NCBI GenBank assembly: GCA_937863535.1
Contig: CALMGB010000295.1
Span: forward strand, 1-36,072
Direction: 5' to 3'
From: an uncultured Caulobacteraceae bacterium
GTDB taxonomy: Bacteria > Pseudomonadota > Alphaproteobacteria > Caulobacterales > Caulobacteraceae
DNA: 36,072 nt
Shown: positions 16,739 to 25,511 of the stretch, one piece after another
How positions within the stretch are numbered: the first letter of the stretch is position 1
Layout of the letters: each line of letters starts with the position of its first letter
Notes under the pieces: model-generated
What the model was told of the DNA's origin: nothing
Seen by the model: only the letters and a program-made list of their open reading frames with translations
The model's database searches: none
Program-made: the position numbers and the translations under genes

Positions 16739-17995
16739 ATGGCCGATACCAACCGCAGCCCCCTCGCCACCGACGACCAGCGCGACGTCGAGCGCCTGGC
16801 GCTGCGCCTGATCGAGACACCCGAGGTTCGCCGCGCGCGGGAAGGCGCGCGCGCCCTGCTGCTGGCCGACCCGGTGGCGCAGACGCCCGACGGCCGGCTG
16901 GGCCTCGACCGGGCGCTGGACCAGTGGACCCTGGCGCTGGCCATGCGGGTGGCCAACAGCGACGCGCACCGGCCGCGCATCGCCTGGAACGTCTACAATG
17001 CGCCCCGCACCTGGTTCGGCCACACCTACCCGGGCGCCGCGGTCGCCATCGACAACCCCGACAACGCCAACCGTGAAATCCCCGTCGAGGGCGGCTCCCG
17101 CTATGAGGTCCACGGCCGCTACGGCGCCCCGCGCACCCAGTTCACCATAGAGGTGGTGGCGGAGTTCGACGGCTATGCCGGCCTCGGACGGACGCTGTGC
17201 GCCCTGACCCGCCAGCAGATCGAGGCGGATGCCGAGGGGCGCTTCGTCATCACCATCGACGCCGATCCGGCGGGCGGACGGCCCAACCACCTGCGCTGCG
17301 AAGGTGGCGTGCAGTGGGTGTTCGCCCGCGACAGCCTGTCCGACTGGCGCCAGGTCCCGACCGCGCTGGAGGTGCGCCGCGTCGGCGGCCCGGCGGCCGC
17401 GGCCGCCCGGACCGAGGGCGAGTTCGCGCAGGACATCGCCGCCAAGATGGCGGGCTGGGTCGGCTTCTGGCGCGGGTTCAAGGACGGCTTCCTGGGCTAT
17501 CCGGAACCCAACCGCCTGGTGGGCCCGATCGGGCGCGAGGGTGGCTGGGGCTTCCTGGCCGGCGGGCGGTTCGAGATCGCCGACGACGAGGCGGTCGTGA
17601 TCCGCACGACCGACGGGAGCGCCTACTACACCGGCTTCCAGGTGGCCGACCCCTGGACCATCGCGCCGGACCCGGTGCACCGCACCGCCAGCCGCAACAA
17701 GGCGCAGGCCATGCGCGACCCGGACGGCGGCTACACCTACGTGCTGGCCGCGCAGGATCCGCGCGTGTGCAACTGGATCGACACGGTGGGCCTGCACCAG
17801 GGCTGGATGCTGCTGCGCTGGCAGGGCGTCCCGGCCGGGCTCGATCCCAAAACGCTGATCCGCGGCGTGGAGACGATCCGCTTGGCGGGCGTTGACGCCG
17901 CTCTCGCAAACACGCCCAGAGCAGACCTGGCTTTCCGGCGGACCGAAGTGGCGGAGCGCGTCCATACGCATGGCCTGCGCACCTGCCATGTCTGA
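16739..17995 (+). CDS. Uncharacterised protein, weakly DUF1214-like, translationally linked to the sulfotransferase
   Basis: Intact 418-aa ORF beginning 3 bp after the sulfotransferase stop; C-terminal segment DPDGGYTYVLAAQDPRVCNWIDTVGLHQGWMLLRWQGVP resembles DUF1214-type domains. Confidence 0.65.
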   Translation: MADTNRSPLATDDQRDVERLALRLIETPEVRRAREGARALLLADPVAQTPDGRLGLDRALDQWTLALAMRVANSDAHRPRIAWNVYNAPRTWFGHTYPGAAVAIDNPDNANREIPVEGGSRYEVHGRYGAPRTQFTIEVVAEFDGYAGLGRTLCALTRQQIEADAEGRFVITIDADPAGGRPNHLRCEGGVQWVFARDSLSDWRQVPTALEVRRVGGPAAAAARTEGEFAQDIAAKMAGWVGFWRGFKDGFLGYPEPNRLVGPIGREGGWGFLAGGRFEIADDEAVVIRTTDGSAYYTGFQVADPWTIAPDPVHRTASRNKAQAMRDPDGGYTYVLAAQDPRVCNWIDTVGLHQGWMLLRWQGVPAGLDPKTLIRGVETIRLAGVDAALANTPRADLAFRRTEVAERVHTHGLRTCHV

Positions 17996-18106
17996 GCCGC
18001 GCGCTTCGCCGCCGCGTCAACTCGGCGGGACAAGCCGGTTCAAACTATACACTCACGACAGAACGTGTTTATCTTGTACGGCTGAAAGTTGAGGCGAATT
18101 GACGTA

Positions 18107-19078
18107 ATGGCGGAAACTGATCCTACGCCGCGATGGTGGGCGCTGGCCCTCTCCGAGCAGGTCACGGGGAAAGCGCCCCTGGCGGTGCGCTGCGGCGAGG
18201 AGGAGGTGGTGCTGTTCCGTGACGCCGGAGGCGTCGCCCGCGCCCTGGAGGATCGTTGCCCCCACCGCCGCGTGCCCCTGTCACTCGGCAAGATCACGGC
18301 CGGCGGCCAAATGCAGTGCGGCTATCACGGCTGGACCTATGACGGGGCCACCGGCAAGTGCGTGGCCATCCCCAACCTGCACGATGACGAGAAGGTGCCC
18401 GAACGCTATCGCGCCGAGACCCGCGGCGTCACCGAGCGGGACGGCTTCATCTATGTGTGGATTGGCGCGCCGCAGGCGAGCGCCGCACCCCTGCCGCCCT
18501 CGCTCTACACGCCGGGCGGCCTGCGGGAACATCGGGGGTCGGTGACCCTGCCCCTGTCCCACGACGCCTTTGTCGCCGCCCTGTTCGATGGGCCCTGGGT
18601 GCTGCTCGACTTCGCCACCTCCCGCGTCACCGACTTCCTTCTCGGCGATCCCGAGATGTCGGACGGCTGGCTGATGCTGGAGCGCGGCGCCACCTGGGGC
18701 GGCCCGCACCTGCCCGACCGCTTCGTCCCGGAATGGCCGCTGGTGCTCCGGGTCACCGTCGAGCCCGTCACGGGCGAGACCCTGGTGGAGATGCTGGACA
18801 CCAACGAACGGCTGATCTCCGCCGCGGAGGTCAGCGCGGCCCCGGCCGCCCGGGGCACGACGGCGGTGATCTGGCGCTCCTATGCGGCGGACTACGGAGG
18901 CCCCGCCGGGCTGGCTACCCGCGGCCTCTCCATGGCCGGAAGGCCCGCGATTTCGGTGCGGCGCTTCGTCAATGGGCGCAAGCTGGCGAGCCTTCGGATC
19001 GCGCCGTCCCACATCTGGCGCACGACCCTTCGCGCCGCCCGAGACAACGCCCCCGCCCAACGCGACACCGCGGCCTGA
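18107..19078 (+). CDS. Rieske [2Fe-2S] protein; oxygenase-like with altered mononuclear-iron motif
   Basis: Rieske motif CPHRR...CGYHGW present; expected HxxxxH region reads LSHDAFVAALFDG (second His replaced by Ala). Confidence 0.88.
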   Translation: MAETDPTPRWWALALSEQVTGKAPLAVRCGEEEVVLFRDAGGVARALEDRCPHRRVPLSLGKITAGGQMQCGYHGWTYDGATGKCVAIPNLHDDEKVPERYRAETRGVTERDGFIYVWIGAPQASAAPLPPSLYTPGGLREHRGSVTLPLSHDAFVAALFDGPWVLLDFATSRVTDFLLGDPEMSDGWLMLERGATWGGPHLPDRFVPEWPLVLRVTVEPVTGETLVEMLDTNERLISAAEVSAAPAARGTTAVIWRSYAADYGGPAGLATRGLSMAGRPAISVRRFVNGRKLASLRIAPSHIWRTTLRAARDNAPAQRDTAA

Positions 19079-19088
19079 GGAGACGAAG

Positions 19089-20141
19089 ATGGACATGCTC
19101 GAGACCGACGTCCCCAATGCGGGCCGCGCTAACAAGCTCACGTCGCCGGTGCGCGACTGGAACCCGGGCTCCTACCGCCTGCGCGACGCCTGGTTCCCGC
19201 TCGCCCACTCCGAGAGCGTGCGCAAGCGCCCGGTAAAGCGGCTGGTGCACTCCCAGCCCTACTACCTGGTCCGCGACGCGCAGGGTAAGGCCCTCGCCAC
19301 CGAGTTCCACCCGGAGCGCTTCGCCGAGCAGCGGCGCTTGGCCAGCGAGTTCACCGGCGGCACGGGCGAGTACCCGGTGACCGAGATCTACGGCTACGTC
19401 TGGTGCTGGTACGGCGATCCGGCCCGCGCCGACCTCAGCCTGATTCCCGACATCCCCTACCTGCCCCGTAAGGGCGGGTTGCCGGGCTACATGCGCTCCA
19501 CCACCCGCTTCGATTCCTGCTCGGAGCTGAGCCTGGAGAACCTGCTCGACCTCACCCACGCCGACTATCTGCACACCTACCTGACCGGCGACGAGGAGTG
19601 CGACAGCGACACGGTGACGGTTGAATACACCTCCGAGACCGTCACCATGATCCGCGACCAGATCAACAAGAAGACGCCGGACTTCATGAAGAAGATGGGC
19701 GTGAAGTCCGAGCGGCTGGACTTCCGCGGGGTCATCCACGTCTATGTCCGCAGCAGCGTGGCGCACGCCTTCGGGCGCTTCACGCCGGGCTACAGCGTGC
19801 CGCTGTTCCACCCCTGCGTGCCGGAATCGCAGTTTCAGAACCGGCTGAACGTGACCATCAACTCCTGGGACGCGCCCTGGCTGTTCAAGCACATGATGCC
19901 GCTTCAGGGCTACACCGTCAGCCCGCAGGACAACTACGTCACCCGGCCGCAGAACGCCCGCTACCTGGAGCCGACGGACCGGCGCGACATGCACTCCCGC
20001 TTCGACGGCGCCGGCATCCGCTACCGTTTCCTGATGCAGCAGCTGGCAGAACGGCAGAGCCAGGGCGACTACTCCTACCTGCCTGACGCGGACATCGGGC
20101 GCGATCTGACCGAACTGTTCCGCACCATCCGGGTCGAGTAG
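19089..20141 (+). CDS. Rieske oxygenase-like catalytic subunit lacking the Rieske cluster motif
   Basis: LENLLDLTHADYLHTYL (NxxDxxHxxxxH-type iron site) retained; N-terminal domain WFPLAHSESVRKRPVKRLVHSQPYYLVRDAQGKALATEFHPERFAEQRRLASEFTGG... has no CxH/CxxH pair. Confidence 0.85.
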   Translation: MDMLETDVPNAGRANKLTSPVRDWNPGSYRLRDAWFPLAHSESVRKRPVKRLVHSQPYYLVRDAQGKALATEFHPERFAEQRRLASEFTGGTGEYPVTEIYGYVWCWYGDPARADLSLIPDIPYLPRKGGLPGYMRSTTRFDSCSELSLENLLDLTHADYLHTYLTGDEECDSDTVTVEYTSETVTMIRDQINKKTPDFMKKMGVKSERLDFRGVIHVYVRSSVAHAFGRFTPGYSVPLFHPCVPESQFQNRLNVTINSWDAPWLFKHMMPLQGYTVSPQDNYVTRPQNARYLEPTDRRDMHSRFDGAGIRYRFLMQQLAERQSQGDYSYLPDADIGRDLTELFRTIRVE

Positions 20142-20171
20142 GCGAGAAGCGTCAGAGCGAGCTGACCTTGG

Positions 20172-20722
20172 CTAGCTCACCTCGACTTTCACCGGGAACC
20201 GGTCGAAGCAAAACCCGAACCGGTCGCGCACCGCCCTGCGGGTCCAGGCCGAAGTCCCGCCGCAGGTTTTGGACCACCTTGCCCTGGTGGCCCGAGGGGT
20301 GGCTGTCCAGGTAGGCGTGCAGCTCCGCCAAGGTTGCATCGGTGAGCGGGAGGCCGCCAAGCTGTAGATGTCGCGCAGGATCGCGTCCGCGTTCGCGATC
20401 CACTCGTGGAGTAGACGTTCAGCGTCTGGGCCGGGGGGCAGCGCGTCCGGTCCCGCAAGCAGGCCCGCAGCAGCGTCTCGTAGCGGTCCACACAGTAGTC
20501 CACCTGCCTGCGCCCCTCCACCCGGCGACGGAACACGCGCGCGGCATAGGCCGACATGGTCGCCGCCGACGGGATGGAGGCCACCGGGTCGCGATGGGTG
20601 ATGACGAAGGCGGCGTCGGGGAAGGTGGCATGGAGCGCGGGCAGCTGCTCCATGTGGTGGGGGCACTTGATGACCCAGCGGTTCGGACCCCGGAACCAAG
20701 TCAGCACCTGCAGCACCTTTTT
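20172..20722 (-). pseudogene. Sulfotransferase pseudogene (N-terminus missing, multiple frameshifts)
   Basis: KKVLQVLTWFRGPNRWVIKCPHHMEQLPALHATFPDAAFVITHRDPVASIPSA in one frame; LHEWIANADAILRDIYSLA in a second; LTDATLAELHAYLDSHPSGHQGKVVQNLRRDFGLDP in a third; end RDRFGFCFDRFPVKVEVS* back in the second. P-loop half absent, TGA directly upstream. Confidence 0.85.
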
Positions 20723-20749
20723 CAGGTAGGCTTAGGTCCCGACTTAGTC

Positions 20750-21451
20750 ATGATTGCGATAAAAGTCGCGCCAGGGCCTGCCTGGGAGAGCCTGCCCAAC
20801 CTCTACACCATCCGCGGCGACAAGATCCGCTCGGCCCTGGAATACATGGGGTCGCTGGACCGCGTGCGGGCGCTTCAGGCCGAGATCCTGATCACCGGCC
20901 ATGGCGAGCCGGTGCGCGGCCGCGCCCTGATCGACGACACGCTGGGCCGCATGCGCGCGGCGGTCATGCACATCCACGACCAGACCGTGGCCGGCATGGT
21001 CGCCGGCAAGGACGTGCGCAGCCTGATGCGCGAGATCGAGTTTCCGGCGGAGCTGCGCGTCGCCCAGCTGCACGGCAAGACGTCCTGGAACGTGCGCGCC
21101 ATCTGGACGGAGTACATCGGCTGGTTCGACTACGGCAGCACCACCGAACTCTATGGCGTACCCCCCTCGGCCATCGCGCCGGACCTGCTGGAGCTGGCCG
21201 GCCACGACGCCCTGCTGGCCAGGGCCGCCGGGCACATGACGGCTGCAGAGCCGCTGAAGACGCTGCACCTGACCGACATCCTGCTCGCCGCCGACCCGGC
21301 CGACTTCGCCGCCGTCGCGGTCAAGAAGGATGCGCTCATCCAGATGCTGGCGGGCTGCAGCGGCGAGAACATGAGCGAGACCATGTGGCTGCGCTCCGAA
21401 ATCCTGGCGGCCGACCGCGCCCTCGGCATCGAGGCGACAACGAATGGCTGA
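20750..21451 (+). pseudogene. C-terminal half of an alkyl/aryl-sulfatase (metallo-beta-lactamase, SdsA1/BDS1-like), 5'-truncated
   Basis: SLPNLYTIRGDKIRSALEYMGSLDRVRALQAEILITGHGEPV followed by LRVAQLHGKTSWNVRAIWTEYIGWFDYGSTTELY is typical of alkylsulfatase C-terminal regions; N-terminal metal-binding HxHxDH part is absent. Confidence 0.75.
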
Positions 21452-22232
21452 GAACCTGTTCGACCTGACCGGCAAGGTCGCCCTGGTCACCGGCGCCAAT
21501 GCGGGCCTCGGCCTCGGCTTCGCCGACGCCCTGGCCCGGGCGGGGGCCGACGTGGTGATCTGGGGCCGGCGCGCGGACCGCAACGCGGAGGCGGTGAAAG
21601 CGCTCGAAGTCCATGGCGACCGGGTGCTGTCGCAGGTGGTCGATGTCACCGACGAGGCGCAGGTGGTCGCCGCGGTAGCGGAGGCCGTCGCCCGGATGGG
21701 CCGGATCGACTGCGCGATCGCCAACGCCGGCGTCGCCTCCCAGGCGCCGTTCACCGAGATGACCGGCGAGGTCTGGCACGGCCTGCTCGCCACCAACCAG
21801 CACGGCGCCTTCTACACCCTGCGCGAGGTCGCGCGGCACATGGTGGCGCGGGCCAGGGCCGGCGATCCGGGCGGCTCGCTGATCCTGAACGGCAGCCTGT
21901 CGATCTTCAAGGGCGTGCCCACCATGGCCCACTACGCCGCCGCCAAGGGCGCGCTGAACGCGCTCTCCAAGACCATGGCGGTGGAGCTCGGGCCGCACGG
22001 CGTGCGGGTCAACGTGCTGGCGCCGGGCTTCATCGTCAGCGAGATGACCAGCCACGACCCCGCCCTGCTCGAGGCCATCAGCACCCAGGTCGCCGCAAAG
22101 ACGCCGCTGGGTCGGGTGGGCTATCCGGACGATCTGGCAGGTGTGGTGGTCTATCTGGCCAGCGACGCCTCGCGCTACCATTCCGGCGACACGCTCACCC
22201 TCGATGGCGGACAGACCGCGGGATACATGTAG
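21444..22232 (+). CDS. SDR family oxidoreductase
   Basis: VTGANAGLGLGFADALARAGADVVIWGRR, NAGVAS, HYAAAKGALNALSKTMAVEL, LTLDGGQTAGYM. Confidence 0.93.
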   Translation: MAENLFDLTGKVALVTGANAGLGLGFADALARAGADVVIWGRRADRNAEAVKALEVHGDRVLSQVVDVTDEAQVVAAVAEAVARMGRIDCAIANAGVASQAPFTEMTGEVWHGLLATNQHGAFYTLREVARHMVARARAGDPGGSLILNGSLSIFKGVPTMAHYAAAKGALNALSKTMAVELGPHGVRVNVLAPGFIVSEMTSHDPALLEAISTQVAAKTPLGRVGYPDDLAGVVVYLASDASRYHSGDTLTLDGGQTAGYM

Positions 22233-22234
22233 CC

Positions 22235-22741
22235 ATGTACGCCGCCCCCAAGGCCAGCCACCAGCAGGTGGCCTACGTCACCGACGACCTCGACGCCGCC
22301 ATGGCGCTGTTCCAGCGCGAGTACGGCGCGCCCGGCTTCTACAGCTTCTCCAACGCAGACTCCGGCATGCCCATGGAAGGCCAGCCCATCCTGCGCATCG
22401 CGCTCGCGCGGGTGGGCGGAGTGGAGATCGAGCTGATCCAGCCGATCGGCGGCGCCTCGGACATCTTCACCGACGTGCTGAAGGGCGGCGCGAAGCCGGA
22501 AATCCGCTTCCACCACGTGGCGATCCGCGTCAACGGCACGCTGACCGACTGGGCCGCGCACCGCGCCGAGGTGCTGGCCAAGGGGCGCCCGCTCGCCTTC
22601 GAGGGTGAACTAGGCGAGGACCTCCGCTTCTTCTACACCGACGAGCGCGCCCTGCTCGGCCACTTCGTCGAGCACGTCTGGATGTCGCCCGGGCTGCTGG
22701 GCCAGCTGGACGCGGTGGTGCCGCGCTATCCGGCTGCATGA
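22235..22741 (+). CDS. VOC/glyoxalase-like superfamily protein
   Basis: HQQVAYVTDDLDAAMALFQREYGAPGFY ... VEIELIQPIGG ... IRFHHVAIRV ... GHFVEHVW. Confidence 0.9.
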   Translation: MYAAPKASHQQVAYVTDDLDAAMALFQREYGAPGFYSFSNADSGMPMEGQPILRIALARVGGVEIELIQPIGGASDIFTDVLKGGAKPEIRFHHVAIRVNGTLTDWAAHRAEVLAKGRPLAFEGELGEDLRFFYTDERALLGHFVEHVWMSPGLLGQLDAVVPRYPAA

Positions 22742-22762
22742 CCGGCTAAGCTCATGCGGCGG

Positions 22763-22841
22763 CCTCATCCCGAGTTTGTCGAAGAACGAGGGCGCTTCAC
22801 CGCCGTGCGACGTCTCGTCCTTCGACAGGCTCAGGATGAGG
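22763..22841. repeat. Dispersed palindromic (REP-like) repeat, copy 2
   Basis: CCTCATCCCGAGTTTGTCGAAGAACGAG ... CTCGTCCTTCGACAGGCTCAGGATGAGG inverted arms; same family as 4823-4901; sits between convergent genes. Confidence 0.87.
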
Positions 22842-22863
22842 CGAATGCCAACCTGTCGCTCTC

Positions 22864-23313
22864 TCAGGTGAAGTCGCGCTGCAGGCGGGTGAGCTTCAGC
22901 GAGCCGATGAACCAGCGGCCGTCCTGGAGCGCGTAGGTTTCCTCATAGTAGCCGTAGCCGTGCATGGATTTGAACGGCGCGCCGATCCCGTCGGGGAAGC
23001 TGACCCAGTCCTCCATGGCCCAGAAGCCGTGCGCCTGATCGGCGGCCGTCAGCTCGATGTCGGGGCTGTGCACCTGGTGCACGGTCCGGGCCGCGCCGAC
23101 GAGCCCGCTGACTTGGTCGGTGATCACCTTGCGGCCGCGGACGATCGGATCAGCGCCGCTGCCCTCCTCCACGTCGTCGCTGCAGTCCATCAAGGCGTCG
23201 GCGGTGAACAGGGCGCCCCAATCCGCCCAGCGCTTGGTGTCGATGAAGCGGCAGTAGCGGGCCTTGACCCGCCTGATCTCTTCGACGGCGTCGAGCTGTT
23301 CGAGAGTCTTCAT
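22864..23313 (-). CDS. SnoaL-like / NTF2-like domain protein
   Basis: AVEEIRRVKARYCRFIDTKRWADWGALFTADALMDCSDD ... HQVHSPDIELTAADQAHGFWAMEDWV ... YEETYALQDGRWFIGSLKLTRL. Confidence 0.92.
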   Translation of the reverse strand: MKTLEQLDAVEEIRRVKARYCRFIDTKRWADWGALFTADALMDCSDDVEEGSGADPIVRGRKVITDQVSGLVGAARTVHQVHSPDIELTAADQAHGFWAMEDWVSFPDGIGAPFKSMHGYGYYEETYALQDGRWFIGSLKLTRLQRDFT

Positions 23314-23338
23314 CGCTTAGGCTCCAGGTGCGCCGCGG

Positions 23339-24484
23339 TCAGGACAGGGCGGCGTAGGCGGCGAGGCTGAAGGGCGTGAACGGCTCACCCGCCCGCGCCT
23401 TGCGGGTCCAGTGCGGGTCGACAAGCAGGGAGCGGCCGACCGCCACGAGGTCGAACTCGCCGGCCTCGAAGCGCTCGATCACCGGTGCAAGGTTGTTCAC
23501 CGCCTCCGCGCCTTCGACGAAGGAGGTCTGCAGGTCGCGGCTCAGTCCCACGCCGCCGACCGCCATGGTCGCCTTGCCGGTCAGCTTGCGCGTCCAGCCG
23601 GCCAGGGTCAGGTCGGAGCCGGGGAAGGCCGGGGCGCCCAGCACCCGCGTGCTGGCGTCGAACACGTCCACCCCGGCGTCGACCAGCGGCTGCATCAGGG
23701 CGCCGAGCGCATCCGGTGTCTGCTCGAGCTGGGCGGCGTAGTCCTGCAGCTTCCATTGCGAGAAGCGGAACACGATGGGCAGGCCCTCGCCTGCCGTCGC
23801 CCTGACCGCCTTGACCACCTCGGCGGCGAAGCGCCAGCGCTCCCGCCCCCAGGCGTCGGGGCGCCGGTTGGTCTCGCGCCACAGGAAGCTGTCGATCAGA
23901 TAGCCGTGGGCGCCGTGGATGGCGATCCCGTCGAAGCCGACCGCGCGCGCATTGGTGGCGCTGCGGCCATAAGCCGAGATCACATCGGCTATGTCCTCTT
24001 CGCTCATCGGCGAGGTCTCCACGGCGGCCTGCTCGACATAGGCGGGCGGCATGGAGACGGTCCCGTCCAGCGGGCCCCAGACCCCGCTCGGCCGGCGGCT
24101 GGGCGCCTGCGGATGCGGTCCCGTGCCCGCCATCCGGATGACGCCCATGTGCCAGAGCTGCGGGAAGATCAGGCCGCCTGCGCGATGCACCTCGTCCACC
24201 ACCCGCCTCCACCCGGCCAGGGAGGCCTCGCCATGCAGCAGCGGCAGGTTGGTCTCGCCCATGCTGCCGGAGCCCACCGAGGCGGGGTCGTCCACCCCCA
24301 CGCCCTCGGTGATGATCAGCCCGACGTCGCCCTCCGCGCGGCGGCGATAGTAGTCGGCCACGTCGGGTCCCGGCACGCCCCCTGGCGAGAAGCCCCGGGT
24401 CATGGGCGACATGACGAAGCGGTTGCGCAGCGTAGCGCGGCGCAGCGTCAGCGGCTGGAACAACGGGTCCAGACTGGAGGTCAT
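23339..24484 (-). CDS. NADH:flavin oxidoreductase / Old Yellow Enzyme family
   Basis: LFQPLTLRRATLRNRFVMSPMTRGFSPGGVP, GFDGIAIHGAHGYLIDSFLWRETNRRPDAWG, FDLVAVGRSLLVDPHWTRK. Confidence 0.94.
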   Translation of the reverse strand: MTSSLDPLFQPLTLRRATLRNRFVMSPMTRGFSPGGVPGPDVADYYRRRAEGDVGLIITEGVGVDDPASVGSGSMGETNLPLLHGEASLAGWRRVVDEVHRAGGLIFPQLWHMGVIRMAGTGPHPQAPSRRPSGVWGPLDGTVSMPPAYVEQAAVETSPMSEEDIADVISAYGRSATNARAVGFDGIAIHGAHGYLIDSFLWRETNRRPDAWGRERWRFAAEVVKAVRATAGEGLPIVFRFSQWKLQDYAAQLEQTPDALGALMQPLVDAGVDVFDASTRVLGAPAFPGSDLTLAGWTRKLTGKATMAVGGVGLSRDLQTSFVEGAEAVNNLAPVIERFEAGEFDLVAVGRSLLVDPHWTRKARAGEPFTPFSLAAYAALS

Positions 24485-24687
24485 CGGCGGCGGTCCTGGC
24501 GTCCTTCGCGCGAGCGGGCGAGTGGTCCGGAGGCTAGGAACAGGCGCCCACCCCCGGGCCTGCCCGTCGGCAGGCGCGCGACACTGTTGGCCGCCTCCAA
24601 GCCGGGCCAGACCGAGGATAGGTGCGGCCACGGCCACCGAAGCCTCTCCTGGCGGGGCTGCGCCGCGGGCGCCGACGGGAGGACGCA

Positions 24688-25503
24688 ATGCAGAAGCTCC
24701 AGGGCAAGGTCGCCATCGTCACCGGCTCGGCGTCCGGCATCGGCGCGGAGACCGCCCGCGTGCTCGCTGGCCACGGCGCCAAGCTGGCCGTCGCCGACCT
24801 GAACGAGGCCGGCGCCCAGAAGATCGTGGACCAGATCGAGGCCGAGGGCGGAGAGGCGGTGGCCGTACAGGTCGATGTCAGCGACGAGGCCCAGGTCGCC
24901 GCCGCCGTCGCCAAGACGCTGGACGCCTTCGGCCGCATCGACATCCTGCACAACAACGCCGCCCTGGTGGCCGAGGCCGAGAACGACCGCGACCTGCTGA
25001 GCCAGGAAGTGCGGCACTGGGACCGCACCTTCGCCGTCAACGTGCGCGGGCCGATGCTGTTCTCCAAGCACGTGGTCCCGGTGATGCTCGGCCAGGGCGG
25101 CGGCTCGATCATCCATTCCTCGTCCGGCATGGGCGTCCAGGGCGAGATCACCCGCACCGCCTACCAAGCCAGCAAGGCCGCCCTGATCAGCCTCAGCAAC
25201 GCCATCGCCGCCCAGTACGGCAAGCAGCGCATCCGCTCCAACGCCTTGGTGATCGGGCTGGTGATGAGCGACACGGGCGCGCTGATGCCGCAGGCGCTCA
25301 AGGACGTGCTGCTGGCCAGCCACCTGACGCCGTATCTCGGCGACCCGCGCCACATTGCCGACGTGGTGGCTTTCCTGGCGTCGGACGAGGCGGCCTTCGT
25401 CACCGGCCACGCCATGGCCGTGGACGGCGGCTTCACCAGCCACTCGCCCACCTATTCCAGCTTCATGGCGATGTTCGCCCAGACCGGCGACAACGCGCTC
25501 TGA
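24688..25503 (+). CDS. SDR family oxidoreductase
   Basis: VAIVTGSASGIGAETARVLAGHGAKLAVADLN, HNNAA, YQASKAALISLSNAIAAQYG; RBS GGGAGGA before ATG 24688. Confidence 0.94.
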   Translation: MQKLQGKVAIVTGSASGIGAETARVLAGHGAKLAVADLNEAGAQKIVDQIEAEGGEAVAVQVDVSDEAQVAAAVAKTLDAFGRIDILHNNAALVAEAENDRDLLSQEVRHWDRTFAVNVRGPMLFSKHVVPVMLGQGGGSIIHSSSGMGVQGEITRTAYQASKAALISLSNAIAAQYGKQRIRSNALVIGLVMSDTGALMPQALKDVLLASHLTPYLGDPRHIADVVAFLASDEAAFVTGHAMAVDGGFTSHSPTYSSFMAMFAQTGDNAL

Positions 25504-25511
25504 ACCTCAGC

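Noticed and set aside
16292-17989. 565-aa minus-strand ORF
   Set aside because: Antisense shadow of the sulfotransferase/DUF genes; low-complexity G/A/V/R/H-rich composition typical of high-GC spurious ORFs, no family motif.
18036-18046. CGGTTCAAACT resembling CGGTGCAAACT upstream of the P450 (2701-2711, minus strand) as a shared regulator site
   Set aside because: Only 10 of 11 positions in two sites, different distances from the start codons, no dyad symmetry; could be chance.
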